43,920 bases of DNA. Origin: a virus. The DNA lies in IMG/VR virus record IMGVR_UViG_3300044636_000287, positions 1 to 43,920 of that record; one strand, given 5' to 3'. The notes beneath the pieces are model-generated. The model searched no databases. It saw nothing but the letters and a program-made list of their open reading frames with translations, and was not told the DNA's origin. Positions 15,472 through 24,748 of this stretch are shown one piece after another (position 1 is the first letter of the stretch; every line of letters begins with the position of its first letter). Position numbers and translations under genes: made by a program.

Positions 15472-17402
15472 TGGCAGAAGAACTTCAAGCTGAAGGTGAT
15501 GACATGTTCATCGGATTTGCGAGTCGTCTCGACCCTGCAAACTTGCAGCCTGGCATCTTGCAAGCGAGCTTCAACACTCGACTGCAACGCGGTATTGCCC
15601 AGCCCCGCAGGGGCACCAAGCGGTTGACCGAGACTGAACTTATCGGTTTAACGATGGTTGGCTCTGGCTTGTACGTTGACGCTGACGGTCACGACAACAT
15701 TGTCATGGTCTTTACGGACAAGCTGTACCTGTACAAGCCCGCCCAAGGGCAGAACACCGAGGTGCTGTATGGGCCTTATGACTTTCCTCCAGATCGTGTA
15801 ATCCAAGAAGGTGGCATTTGTGACGTTGTTACGGCATTAAACAAGATATTTATCTTTCGCGGTAAGTACGATAAAAAGACGTTTTTAGCTACCGAATCAA
15901 ATGCCAGTATATTAGATGACGCAACGGGTATAATTACAATCACGACTGAAACGCCACACGGTTATTCGACCAATGATGAAGTTACAGTTGGCCTTACGGA
16001 TGGCGGGGATGGCCCCGGACAAGCGGTTACTGGAAGTTATGTTATTACGGTAACTAGCCCAACTACATTTACTTTTGAGTGGAATAACAACACTGGCTCG
16101 ACGTTTGCGGCACGGACAAACGATCCGGGGTGGACAACTCGACGGGGATTGCCGCCACTTATCTGGCAAGATGGCCTTTCGGATCTGACTTATGCAGAGC
16201 AGAAGTTCACTGTGGATGGCGGTACGGTGACAGGCATCACGCAATCTGTTCCATGCGCTGACTTTGGCTTGTACTTTCAGAACCGGCTTATCCTTAAGTA
16301 CGGTGATTACCAGATGCTCGTTAGTGACATCCTGAGCGAACAGTGCGACACGACGCTCAACAACTTTGTTATCAACACAGGCGGGAACGACTCAATTGTA
16401 GGGGTGCTGCCGTGGGTGCAAGACCAGTTCTTGGTCTTTATGACCAACAGCATCTATGTTGTTTTTGTAGAGACTGACAACTTTAACATCAACTCACCTC
16501 CCGGAGCCAACAGTTCTACAACTGTCATAACAACCGAGATTGGCTGCTTGGCTAGAAGGTCTATCGTGTCAGCAGGCCAGTTCGTGTTTTTCTTGTCTGC
16601 CAATGGCGTGCACATGCTTACGCCTCAGCTTGATTTAAAGTTGCTAGGTAACACGCTGCCACTTAGCGAGCCGATTGCAGACTTTTTTGACACCGTTAAC
16701 TACGACACCGTTCAAGGCTCTGTAGCAACTTACTATAACAACCGCTTCTACATTGCGATGCCTACTGGCGCGGCGACTAGGAACGATAAGATTCTTGTAT
16801 ACAATACGCTTAACCAGAATTGGGAGTCGATTGACTATTATCCTGTTGGGTTATTCTCAGATAACTTGATCTTGTCTGCGTATATCAATCAACGCCGATT
16901 GATGATCATCACCAACTTTGCTGGATCTGGCCAGTACGGTGGCGTGTTTCTATCAGAAGAGCAAACACAAGGAGATGAGTTTAATTACTCTGACGCCACG
17001 CCGCTGTTGCCATTTAATTTGTTTCCAGCCTCCAGTCAAGTTACCGAGTCTACGTTAATAGTTAGCACCCAGAACTTTACTCACATTCCTGCGTCTGTAA
17101 AGACTAGAGAATACGCTTTTGGAGGAACTTCAGAGAAGCGGTTTAGTCGAGGGGAGTTTACCTTCAACAACGTCGCAAACGACTTTGTGCGGATTGACTC
17201 GACCACTTATGACCCAGATGCCACTGAGACTGTGCTTGAATACAGCTTTAGCGGAACCTCAGACGGGACTTTGCGTCCTCGAATTGCGGCTCGCGGAACA
17301 TCGATAGCCTGCACAGTTAATTTTGTAGTTGGAAGACCAGCCTTGAAGAGTGTTGCTGTTTATGCTATAGCAACCAATAGACCAATGATTTCTCAGGAGT
17401 AA
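15471..17402 (+). CDS. Large tail protein, nozzle / stabilisation type, 643 aa
   Basis: Beta-rich protein with repeated strand motifs typical of propeller-like podoviral tail components: YVDADGHDNIVMVFTDKLYLY, NKIFIFRG, FQNRLILKYGDYQM, VQDQFLVFMTNSIYV, AGQFVFFLSANGVHML and NNRFYIAMPTG. These look like successive blades between residues about 60 and 460. Such proteins form the tail nozzle or hub of P22- and T7-like tails and plug or extend the portal channel. The assignment is based on this style, on size and on position; the exact homologue is uncertain. Confidence 0.68.
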   Translation: MAEELQAEGDDMFIGFASRLDPANLQPGILQASFNTRLQRGIAQPRRGTKRLTETELIGLTMVGSGLYVDADGHDNIVMVFTDKLYLYKPAQGQNTEVLYGPYDFPPDRVIQEGGICDVVTALNKIFIFRGKYDKKTFLATESNASILDDATGIITITTETPHGYSTNDEVTVGLTDGGDGPGQAVTGSYVITVTSPTTFTFEWNNNTGSTFAARTNDPGWTTRRGLPPLIWQDGLSDLTYAEQKFTVDGGTVTGITQSVPCADFGLYFQNRLILKYGDYQMLVSDILSEQCDTTLNNFVINTGGNDSIVGVLPWVQDQFLVFMTNSIYVVFVETDNFNINSPPGANSSTTVITTEIGCLARRSIVSAGQFVFFLSANGVHMLTPQLDLKLLGNTLPLSEPIADFFDTVNYDTVQGSVATYYNNRFYIAMPTGAATRNDKILVYNTLNQNWESIDYYPVGLFSDNLILSAYINQRRLMIITNFAGSGQYGGVFLSEEQTQGDEFNYSDATPLLPFNLFPASSQVTESTLIVSTQNFTHIPASVKTREYAFGGTSEKRFSRGEFTFNNVANDFVRIDSTTYDPDATETVLEYSFSGTSDGTLRPRIAARGTSIACTVNFVVGRPALKSVAVYAIATNRPMISQE

Positions 17403-17405
17403 CTT

Positions 17406-18149
17406 ATGCCCGGATTACAGATCAAAAAAGGTACAACTTACGTCGATTACCCAGCTCCGGGCACTAATCAAGTAACTGCCGCAAACTTGAATGCTCATGT
17501 TGATAATGCGGAACTACTTCCCGGTGCCATTTCCGCGCAAAATGAAAGCTCTCCTCAAGGCAATGACTACATTCTTGCTGCACGAGGCGCAGCTTTATTT
17601 AAATACACAATAAATAGCATTAGAGATTTATTGTCTACTTATTTTCCATTGCGGTCTGGCTCTTCAATGACTGGAGAGTTAATACTTTCTAGCAGCGTTC
17701 CAAGTGCCGCAAATGTTGCGGCAAGCAAGGGATATGTTGATTCAACAGCAGCAGCAGCAGCGGCAGCAGTGGCAACATTACCGGGCGCAATTGTCATGTG
17801 GGGCGGATCAATAATTCCAACAGGATGGCTTGAGTGCAATGGGCAAGCCGCGCCTCCCTCGTTACAGTCAATTTATGGAGCAACACTGCCTGATCTTCGT
17901 GGTGAGTTTGTTCGTGGATTTGACAATGGAAAGGGCATTGACCCCGGTCGTGTACTCGGATCTTCTCAAGCTGCCTCAATTGAATCACACAGGCATGACA
18001 TGTTTAAGCAACGCGGCGGATCCCCTAATGGCGGTGGCCCTTATACTCAAGGGGCAGAGGTGGCTGGGAGTACAGATAAAACTGGATTTTATGGCGGCAC
18101 CGAAACCCGTCCCCGCAACGTAGCCTTGATGTTCATAGTCAAAACCTAA
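17406..18149 (+). CDS. Tail-collar-domain fibre protein, 247 aa
   Basis: The N-terminal shaft segment has GSSMTGELIL and an Ala-rich linker (residues about 112-125). The C-terminal phage tail collar domain has GAIVMWGGS, PTGWLECNGQ, LPDLRGEFVRGFDNG and the terminal motif ETRPRNVALMFIVK. This combination is typical of short tail fibres whose C-terminus trimerises and binds receptor. It is the third fibre-type protein of this phage and lacks a glycine-rich partner. The TAACTTATG start junction and the TAATG link to the next gene show coupling. Confidence 0.85.
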   Translation: MPGLQIKKGTTYVDYPAPGTNQVTAANLNAHVDNAELLPGAISAQNESSPQGNDYILAARGAALFKYTINSIRDLLSTYFPLRSGSSMTGELILSSSVPSAANVAASKGYVDSTAAAAAAAVATLPGAIVMWGGSIIPTGWLECNGQAAPPSLQSIYGATLPDLRGEFVRGFDNGKGIDPGRVLGSSQAASIESHRHDMFKQRGGSPNGGGPYTQGAEVAGSTDKTGFYGGTETRPRNVALMFIVKT

Positions 18150-18547
18150 TGACAGTCCAAGACTGGGAACAACTTGTCGATACACTATATGAACAATGCC
18201 GAAATCATCTTCAACTTCTTGGACAAGTCTCCCGAGATGACGTTGACGGATATCTCAGCTTTTATGGTGTCCATGACAGTATTTATGTGGCTCGCCGCAA
18301 CGGCATCATCACGGGCATCTCGACTACACATCCGGGCGTTAGCGACTTTAATTGGAAGTGGCGCAAGCAGGATGGCCTGTGGACGATCCACATGGCATGG
18401 GCAAGTGAACCTGAAGCGGTTGCTCAAATGTTTAACCAGTTCTTTGAACGCAAATCACCAATCACGCAAGTGTGGGCATGGAGACATGATCATGCCGTTC
18501 CAATAACCCCAAGGAAACTAGAAAGACTTTTATATGGGCGGAGGTAA
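18149..18547 (+). CDS. Conserved phage protein, possibly acetyltransferase-fold, 132 aa
   Basis: Compact mixed alpha/beta protein with LWTIHMAWA and a C-terminal VWAWRHDHAVPITPRKLERLLY. This layout resembles small GNAT-like proteins encoded near the internal virion genes of podoviruses (T7 gp13 position), but I cannot see a clear acetyl-CoA loop. It overlaps the next gene by 14 bases in another frame. The role is unknown; virion assembly is a guess from its position. Confidence 0.5.
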   Translation: MTVQDWEQLVDTLYEQCRNHLQLLGQVSRDDVDGYLSFYGVHDSIYVARRNGIITGISTTHPGVSDFNWKWRKQDGLWTIHMAWASEPEAVAQMFNQFFERKSPITQVWAWRHDHAVPITPRKLERLLYGRR

Positions 18548-19589
18548 AACTCAAGTTGTATCGGCACCAGCGGCTCCTAATTATCAGGAGTCCATGCGGT
18601 CAATTCTGCAAGCGCAGATTGATCTTGCTCCGAAGGTGTATGCCAGTGAGGAGATCTATCAGCCTAAATATCAGGCCTTACAGGATCAGATTGCCAGTCA
18701 GGCTGCTACTAGCCAAATTAATCTGTACAGGCAACTTCAGCCTCAATACTCGCAGTTAGAAGAAAATTACATGAAGTCACAGCAGGCAGCGCAGTTGCGC
18801 GGCTTGCAGGAGCGTGCTCCAGAGTATATCCAGGCCTTCCAGCAGGCCCAGGGTGTTGGCGGCATCAATCAAGCTCTCCAGAAGTACACAGAGCAGAAGC
18901 TCGGCGGATTGCAGGCTAATGGCGCAAACCTTTCTCCAGAAGAGCAGCGTATGCTCGATCAGCAGGCCAGAGCAGGCTATGCAGCTCGGGGAACGTCGCT
19001 GGGTGGGCAGAGCAACCTTGCCGAGGTGATGAACCGCTACAACGCACGTCAGGCCCGGGAACAACAACTTGTGGCCCTTGGTACAGGCTTGGGTGGTTAC
19101 TTCCAGCAACAGGCCGCTCCTGCGTTGACCTCATTCTACCAGCAGCCTATGTACGCTGGTTCGTTTGGCGGTCAGGCTGCACAGAATGCAATGATGGGTC
19201 AGCAGCAGGCTGGACCACAGTATTTCAACCCAGAGTCGCAGACAGGCATGGGAAGCATTTACGGTGCGTACAACGCACAGATGCAGTATGCCGCTGGCAT
19301 GGCGCAAGCTAACGCCGCAAAGAGTGCTGGCAAGAATGCAATGTTTGGATCACTTGGCGGCGGAGCGTTAATTGGGGCTGGATTGGCATTCTGCTGGGTA
19401 GCTAGAGAGGTTTACGGGGAAGCTAATCCTAATTGGCTGTCATTCCGTCAGTGGATGCTAGAAAATGCTCCAAAGTGGCTTCTTAACGCTTACATTAAGT
19501 ATGGACAGCAATTTGCAGCCTTTATTAAAGATAAGCCTCGCGTAAAGTGGTTTATCAAGCTGTGGATGGACTCAAAGATTAAACGGTAA
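18534..19589 (+). CDS. Internal virion / ejection protein with CWVAREVYG domain, 351 aa
   Basis: The N-terminal 250 residues are Gln- and Ala-rich and helical, typical of ejection proteins. A short hydrophobic Gly-rich stretch follows (GSLGGGALIGAGLAF, about residues 272-286). Next comes a C-terminal module starting CWVAREVYGEANPNW with a run of Trp and Phe (FRQWMLENAPKWLLNAYIKYG). I recall this module from many phage virion proteins, where it may interact with membrane or DNA. Its position among large internal genes supports ejection into the host. The biochemical role is inferred. Confidence 0.65.
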   Translation: MGGGKTQVVSAPAAPNYQESMRSILQAQIDLAPKVYASEEIYQPKYQALQDQIASQAATSQINLYRQLQPQYSQLEENYMKSQQAAQLRGLQERAPEYIQAFQQAQGVGGINQALQKYTEQKLGGLQANGANLSPEEQRMLDQQARAGYAARGTSLGGQSNLAEVMNRYNARQAREQQLVALGTGLGGYFQQQAAPALTSFYQQPMYAGSFGGQAAQNAMMGQQQAGPQYFNPESQTGMGSIYGAYNAQMQYAAGMAQANAAKSAGKNAMFGSLGGGALIGAGLAFCWVAREVYGEANPNWLSFRQWMLENAPKWLLNAYIKYGQQFAAFIKDKPRVKWFIKLWMDSKIKR

Positions 19590-19594
19590 TTCTT

Positions 19595-20257
19595 ATGGCA
19601 AGACCTCGCGAACTTTTTAATACTCCAGCCCCACAGGCAATGAGCCAAATGGGCCAAGGCATTGCTGACGCTTATGCTAACGTAGGTAGGATCGAAGGGC
19701 AGGGCTACGCTGCCATGGGTGAAGGAATTGCCAAGGGGATTACCGCAATAGGCGGCGCAGTTGCTGATTACAAGAAGATGTCGTCGCAGGTGAAGTCGTC
19801 CGAGAACTTCTATAAGACAATGAAGGAAGGTGGCTATCTTCCTCCAGAGATGACAAAAGGTATTGACACAATGGTTGGCGGTGACGTGTACAAAAACATG
19901 GGCACTGCCGAGAAGGCTCAGTTTTGGGGTGATGTGCGGGCTTACAATGCAGCCGCTCTTGGGCAATATCACAAGATGCAGCAGATTAGAGCGGAGCAAA
20001 AGGGGCTGTATGATCGGGCAGTAGCAACCAAAAAGCCATCATTAAACATGGGCTCTGCTGATAAGGCGATCTACGATGTTCTTAATTTCCAAGATGATGG
20101 ATTTGGCAGTCCATCAGGGCAATCGCAACCTAACGTGCAAGACAGCACGGCTGGCGCAACTGGTCTTGCTGAATTTCTTAGAAAACGAGGATGGAGCGGT
20201 CGGGGGCCGGTTCCACAGGCGTTGATGGATGAATACAATGCAAGCATAGGCCGTTAA
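19595..20257 (+). CDS. Internal virion-region protein, 220 aa
   Basis: Gly-, Ala- and Lys-rich, mostly helical protein. The N-terminal segment (MSQMGQGIADAYANVGRIEGQGYAAMGEGIAKGITAIGGAVADYKK) is amphipathic with small-residue spacing, as in phage internal proteins that insert in or cross membranes. The C-terminus is polar. It lies between two probable ejection proteins and probably belongs to the same complex. I do not recognise a specific family. Confidence 0.55.
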   Translation: MARPRELFNTPAPQAMSQMGQGIADAYANVGRIEGQGYAAMGEGIAKGITAIGGAVADYKKMSSQVKSSENFYKTMKEGGYLPPEMTKGIDTMVGGDVYKNMGTAEKAQFWGDVRAYNAAALGQYHKMQQIRAEQKGLYDRAVATKKPSLNMGSADKAIYDVLNFQDDGFGSPSGQSQPNVQDSTAGATGLAEFLRKRGWSGRGPVPQALMDEYNASIGR

Positions 20258-20268
20258 CTTTTAATACG

Positions 20269-21405
20269 ATGCCACTATCAGATTATCTTCAAGACAACAT
20301 CGTCACTCACGGCATTCGTCCGCTTGCTGCTATTGCCGATTACTACATGGCAAACAACCAGCAGCCTATTGCGTCAACCCCAGCGCCAGTAATGGACGAT
20401 AACATGGGCTATCCACTCACGCCACAACAGGAAGCTATATATGCGCAGGCTTCTCCTCGTCGAGTCATGCAGTTGACGCCGGAAGAGATGGCTGCATTTA
20501 ATGCGCAGCGCAATGCGGTCGATACAAGCTACAGTGGTTCTGGTGCAGACTTTGGTAAACCACAAACTGTACAGGCAGCGCCTGTAGCACCTAAGGCTGA
20601 ATCTGCGCCACAGGCAGAACAGCAGTTGTACCCAGAGCAGCAATATGAACTTCGCAGGAGGAATTTGCAGAACAGAATAATAAAAGCAAATCGATTAACA
20701 GATGCTTTAATTCAACAAAATCCAGATTATCGCGAAACATTGGTGGATATGCTTAATAGAAATATTAAAGCATCTATTCCAGAAGAGCAGCTTAAGTCTT
20801 TTGATGAAAGCATTGCCGCAAAAAGCATTATGTCTGAAGTTGGAAATCTTGCTAAAACAAGAGACATGGCAAAGATTGTTTATCAAGAAATTCAAGCCGC
20901 CGAAAAAGAAACAGATTCAAACAGAAAGCGGGAACGCTTACAGTCGATGATTCCAAAGCTAATCCAGTCTTCTGGAACTGGAGGAACTGACGCAATGCAG
21001 ATTGGGGAATTTCTTCTTAATGCTCCTGAACTTGTAGATTACCAGTTATGGGCACAAACTTTACCGGGCGGCGCTGCAAGTGTCACCAATCTTGCTACAT
21101 ACCTTGCAGATCCTAAAAAATCTGCTTTTATTGCTAGGCCAGATGACTTTATTTCAAAGGTCAAAGGAAACTACAATAGCATTGCTGAAACTAGAAATGC
21201 ACGAATTTCCGAACATGAAGCTGCGTCATCTCCAGAATGGTTTAAGCGAACATCTGGCTTAAAGCGTTTGAATTTGTTTAAGTCTGACATTGAGGCGGAG
21301 CTTGGACAGCAGGCTCAACCGCAATCTAGAGCCCCAGCAAGCCCTAGCCCTAAGCTTATTCGTTATGGGATGAGTGATGGCGCTTTAATTCGGATACAAG
21401 ACTAA
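20269..21405 (+). CDS. Internal virion-region protein, 378 aa
   Basis: The N-terminal 120 residues are Pro-, Gln- and Ala-rich and look disordered. Residues about 125-330 are charged and helical (ELRRRNLQNRIIKANRLTDALIQ; EIQAAEKETDSNRKRERLQSM), suggesting an extended coiled assembly. The C-terminus ends in a small MSDGALIRIQD segment. Codon use in the middle is AT-richer than in the first part. It sits inside the ejection-protein block, so an internal core protein is the best guess; no enzymatic motif is seen. Confidence 0.55.
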   Translation: MPLSDYLQDNIVTHGIRPLAAIADYYMANNQQPIASTPAPVMDDNMGYPLTPQQEAIYAQASPRRVMQLTPEEMAAFNAQRNAVDTSYSGSGADFGKPQTVQAAPVAPKAESAPQAEQQLYPEQQYELRRRNLQNRIIKANRLTDALIQQNPDYRETLVDMLNRNIKASIPEEQLKSFDESIAAKSIMSEVGNLAKTRDMAKIVYQEIQAAEKETDSNRKRERLQSMIPKLIQSSGTGGTDAMQIGEFLLNAPELVDYQLWAQTLPGGAASVTNLATYLADPKKSAFIARPDDFISKVKGNYNSIAETRNARISEHEAASSPEWFKRTSGLKRLNLFKSDIEAELGQQAQPQSRAPASPSPKLIRYGMSDGALIRIQD

Positions 21406-21407
21406 TT

Positions 21408-23627
21408 ATGCCACAACAAGCTGTATTGCCTGACGGCACCACGCTGGAGTTTCCAGATCAAGCGACGCCTGAGCAGATTGACCAGGCTGTAAACCAGTAC
21501 GCCAAAAGCTCAGGCCAATCCACGGCAGCCCAAGAGCCTGTCAGCACGACTGGCGACGTTGCCCGTGGATTAACTCGCGGCATGGGCCCTGTGGCGCTTG
21601 GCGCTGTTGCAGGACTTCCGTTTGGTGGTCCAGCAGGCGCAGCAGTTGGTGCTACAGCAGTGGCTACAGGACAGCTTATTGGTGACCCTGTAGTGCTTGG
21701 CCTAAACCACTTCATGGGCACGAACCTTAAGACGCCCACAGAACTCTTTGGTGAACTCTTTACTCAACTTGGCATTGACCCAACTAGCACCGAGGCTGGT
21801 CGAGTTGCAGAATCCGTTGGCAGTGTTGTGGCATCAACGGCTGCTGGCATTGGAATTGGCAATCTACTTAAAGGAGCCGCATCCGCAACTGCTCGCAAGA
21901 TTGGCACTGTATTAGCAGAAAAACCACTACAACAGCTTTCTGCTGCTGCTGCTGGCGGAGCCACGGCTGAACTTGCTCGATACGGCGCAGAAGAACTCGG
22001 AGCAGGCACTAAGGGGCAGATTGCCGCAGCTTTAGTTGGTGGCGTTGCCGGTGGCATGACTGGCAGCAAGCTTGCAGGACTTAATCGAGCGCCACTTTCA
22101 ACTCCAGCAGTAGCAGGCATGACTGCTGCTGAAACTGCACAAGCAATTGCAGATGCTGAAGCGGCAGGAAGACTTGTGCGCACATCGGATGTAATTCGTC
22201 CTGGTGGGCCAATTTCTAAGCGACTACAAGATATTCGTGAAGCTGTTGGCGGCAGGGCAGCGTTGGTTAGGCAAGCTGACGAAAACGTAAAATTAATTCA
22301 AGATACACTTGGCAACTTTGGAGCAAGCGTAGGTGGAGATGCAATCAATAATGTGGCTGCTAGTTTAAGAGCAACTAGAGCACTCGAAATTAAAACCAAC
22401 ACGGATTTTGTTAAAAGCATTCTTTCTGCTGTGGACCGCACTGGAGTTGCTGTTCCAACACCAAAGTCTATTGCCGCTATAGATGATGCTATAAACAAAT
22501 TAACAGGAATTGATCCTGTTTCTTATGAAAAAGTAATTTCACAACTTAAAAATACTAAGCTGCAAATTCAAGGCAAAAATGCATCTCAAGTAGCAGGAAA
22601 CTTGCGTCTTGTTGGAGACATGCTGGAAGATCCAGCGTTGGCGGCTATTAAAACTGACGCCAGCCCTTTAACAAAAAATGTCTATTCGGCAATAAGAGAA
22701 GATCTTGGCGATTTTATTCAAGCTCAAGGGATGGATAGGGCTGGATGGACTGCTGCCAACACAGTGCTGCATGACGCCTATAAAGAGTTGCAAAATTCTG
22801 CACTTAAGGCTGCGTTAAATAAAGGAACTGTAACTCCAGAACTTGCTGGAAATTTATTACTCAGCAAAAGAAAAAGTGAACTTGAACTATTAAACAGGAA
22901 TCTTGACGCCGCAGGAAGAGCCAACGCACGCGCAGCAATTCTTGAAGACATAGCCAGCAGGTCTTTAGATGACAAAACAAAACAACTTTCTATTGCAAAG
23001 TTTCGTGCAAATCTTGGAAGGGCAGACAAGCAAACGAATGTGTTTTTTAAAGGCGCAGATAAGGATGTGCTTGATGCAACAATTCGCCATTTTAACCTTA
23101 CCGAAAGAGCTGGTGAATTTAATTACGACCCAGCTACGGGGCAAAGAAATTTAATACCCCTACTTCTTGGTGGCGCTGGAGGTGCGCTTGGACTTATTGG
23201 TTCATCGGTTGCGGCAGTAGGAGCTTATGGGTTTGGCCGCTTGTACGAAACCCCAGGCGTTCGTAAGTTGTTGCTCCAAATGTCAAGGTTCTCCGCTGGT
23301 TCCCCTGAAGAATTTGCTATATCCAAACGCATTACTCAGGCCGTGCAGGCTTCTGCACAGCAGCAGGCCGTTAGCGAGATTGAGCGCAAGAAGATGCCGG
23401 TGGCATTCATGCAGCAAGCAAGCAGCAGAGAGGCGCTTGGTAATGGCTATGTGCTTTCTGACCCGGTTAATAACATGAAGATCGTCAGTAAAGATAATGC
23501 GTCACACAAGCTTTTTGACGGCAGTGGTAGGCTCGTTGGCGTTTTTGCTTCTGAGCAAGAGGCAAGAGATAAAGCCAACAAAGAAATTGTCGCCAGAATC
23601 AAGCGAGAACTAAAGCAGGCCAAATAA
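21408..23627 (+). CDS. Large internal virion / DNA-ejection protein, 739 aa
   Basis: The N-terminus VLPDGTTLEFPDQATPEQIDQAV is a short motif often found at the start of large phage internal proteins. It is followed by Gly- and Ala-rich hydrophobic segments (GPVALGAVAGLPFGGPAGAA, about 60-80; another near 140-155) and a long helical body (250-560). A further membrane-like stretch LIPLLLGGAGGALGLIGSSVAAVGAYGFG is interrupted by small residues (about 580-610). Membrane-active segments in a long helical protein at the end of the tail module fit an ejection protein that crosses the envelope. No lytic transglycosylase motif was found. Confidence 0.65.
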   Translation: MPQQAVLPDGTTLEFPDQATPEQIDQAVNQYAKSSGQSTAAQEPVSTTGDVARGLTRGMGPVALGAVAGLPFGGPAGAAVGATAVATGQLIGDPVVLGLNHFMGTNLKTPTELFGELFTQLGIDPTSTEAGRVAESVGSVVASTAAGIGIGNLLKGAASATARKIGTVLAEKPLQQLSAAAAGGATAELARYGAEELGAGTKGQIAAALVGGVAGGMTGSKLAGLNRAPLSTPAVAGMTAAETAQAIADAEAAGRLVRTSDVIRPGGPISKRLQDIREAVGGRAALVRQADENVKLIQDTLGNFGASVGGDAINNVAASLRATRALEIKTNTDFVKSILSAVDRTGVAVPTPKSIAAIDDAINKLTGIDPVSYEKVISQLKNTKLQIQGKNASQVAGNLRLVGDMLEDPALAAIKTDASPLTKNVYSAIREDLGDFIQAQGMDRAGWTAANTVLHDAYKELQNSALKAALNKGTVTPELAGNLLLSKRKSELELLNRNLDAAGRANARAAILEDIASRSLDDKTKQLSIAKFRANLGRADKQTNVFFKGADKDVLDATIRHFNLTERAGEFNYDPATGQRNLIPLLLGGAGGALGLIGSSVAAVGAYGFGRLYETPGVRKLLLQMSRFSAGSPEEFAISKRITQAVQASAQQQAVSEIERKKMPVAFMQQASSREALGNGYVLSDPVNNMKIVSKDNASHKLFDGSGRLVGVFASEQEARDKANKEIVARIKRELKQAK

Positions 23628-23630
23628 CTT

Positions 23631-23783
23631 ATGCCACTAAAGAAATCCGCATCAGACAAAGCTTTCACAGAAAACCTCAAGCGCGAAATTGGCGCTGGTA
23701 AGCCACAGAGGCAGGCCGTCGCTATCGCATACAGCGTCCAACGTGAGGCTGCGAAGAAAGCCGCTGCTGCCAAGCGCAAATAG
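23631..23783 (+). CDS. Small basic conserved phage protein, 50 aa
   Basis: 50-aa protein beginning MPLKKSASDKAFTENLKREI, with GAGKPQRQAVAIAYSVQRE and a Lys- and Ala-rich tail. This is a widely recurring phage micro-protein of unknown function, usually near structural genes, as here. It is introduced by the TAACTTATG junction and followed by TAG CCT ATG. The basic helix suggests nucleic-acid or capsid association, without proof. Confidence 0.7.
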   Translation: MPLKKSASDKAFTENLKREIGAGKPQRQAVAIAYSVQREAAKKAAAAKRK

Positions 23784-23786
23784 CCT

Positions 23787-24539
23787 ATGGCAAACATAAC
23801 ACGGAAGTGGAAACGCTTCCTTGCAGTTAGTTGCAGCCATGGGTTCATGGCGGACCAAGCTGTACTCAAGGAAGTCTTACGCTTTCGTGACCGATGGAAG
23901 CCGGACACGGTGCTGCATCTCGGTGATGCCATCGATATGACGTGTTTGCGTAGTGGTGCTATCACTGCTGATAGTCACGACGCTACGGTTGACCCGGAGG
24001 CTGACCTGAATGATGGCCTAGCATTTATCTCGGCGCTGAGACCACAACACTACCTGCTTGGCAATCACGAGGCTCGGCTTGTTACGCTGATGAGCCACCC
24101 TAAAGCAATCATCTCGGCTCTGGCGACTCGCGTCTATCACCAGATCCACGACCGAGCCAAGTCCATCAAGTGCAAGGTCTATGACTACAAGCTTAAGACC
24201 GGCTTCGTTGGCTTGGGTGACGCGCTCTTCCAGCACGGATACTTGCACAGCGAGAACGCCTTGCGTGATTCCGCCGAGCGTATGTGTCACGGTAAGTACA
24301 CTAAGCTTGTCATGGGGCATATCCATCGCGTACAAATCGCTGAAGGCAGACGCATTAAAGGGGTAACTGGCTACTCTGTTGGGTGGCTGGGAGATCCCGA
24401 AATGGCTGGCTACGCGGAAAATAGAATTGCAACCACCGCTTGGAGCAGAGGCTGGGCGTGGGGCGAATATACTGACAACGAGACAATTGTATGGCTGACA
24501 AAAGAACTAAAGGACGGAAGCTTCAAGCTGCCCCTGTAG
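23787..24539 (+). CDS. Calcineurin-like metallophosphoesterase with altered first motif
   Basis: 250-aa phosphoesterase fold. Motifs in order are SCSHG (residues 15-19), HLGDAID (44-50), LGNHEAR (91-97), FQHGYLH (148-154) and MGHIHR (176-181). They match the metal-binding set D-x-H, GD-x-x-D, GNHE, H, GH-x-H. The first Asp of D-x-H is replaced by Cys16, which may change metal preference or weaken one site. The substrate is unknown; phage enzymes of this fold act on nucleic acid ends or nucleotides. It lies at the border of virion and replication genes and overlaps the next gene by 49 bases. Confidence 0.85.
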   Translation: MANITRKWKRFLAVSCSHGFMADQAVLKEVLRFRDRWKPDTVLHLGDAIDMTCLRSGAITADSHDATVDPEADLNDGLAFISALRPQHYLLGNHEARLVTLMSHPKAIISALATRVYHQIHDRAKSIKCKVYDYKLKTGFVGLGDALFQHGYLHSENALRDSAERMCHGKYTKLVMGHIHRVQIAEGRRIKGVTGYSVGWLGDPEMAGYAENRIATTAWSRGWAWGEYTDNETIVWLTKELKDGSFKLPL

Positions 24540-24748
24540 AAGGGGACTGGCTCTCGCAACTTGCGCAGAACCTAGAGATTCAACCCGCACCTCCGGGGTG
24601 GTATACACTCTCACAAATTGCTCAACGGCTTGGAATTGGCAGAACCGCTACACGGAACATCCTTGCTCAAAAGAAAGCTGTACGACAGAAGTTTTACCAC
24701 AAAACGACTGACGGAAGAATCGTGCTTACAGTACACTACAAGATATGA
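24491..24748 (+). CDS. HTH DNA-binding protein, 85 aa
   Basis: A basic N-terminus (MADKRTKGRK) is followed near residues 36-70 by a helix-turn-helix pattern (GWYTLSQIAQRLGIGRTATRNILAQKK), where the second helix of A-x-x-L-G-I-x-x-x-T recognises DNA, and a C-terminal wing (FYHKTTDGRIVLTVHY). It is probably a transcriptional regulator of the early operon that begins just downstream. It overlaps the phosphoesterase gene by 49 bases in another frame and the next gene by ATGA. Target sites are unknown. Confidence 0.68.
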   Translation: MADKRTKGRKLQAAPVEGDWLSQLAQNLEIQPAPPGWYTLSQIAQRLGIGRTATRNILAQKKAVRQKFYHKTTDGRIVLTVHYKI

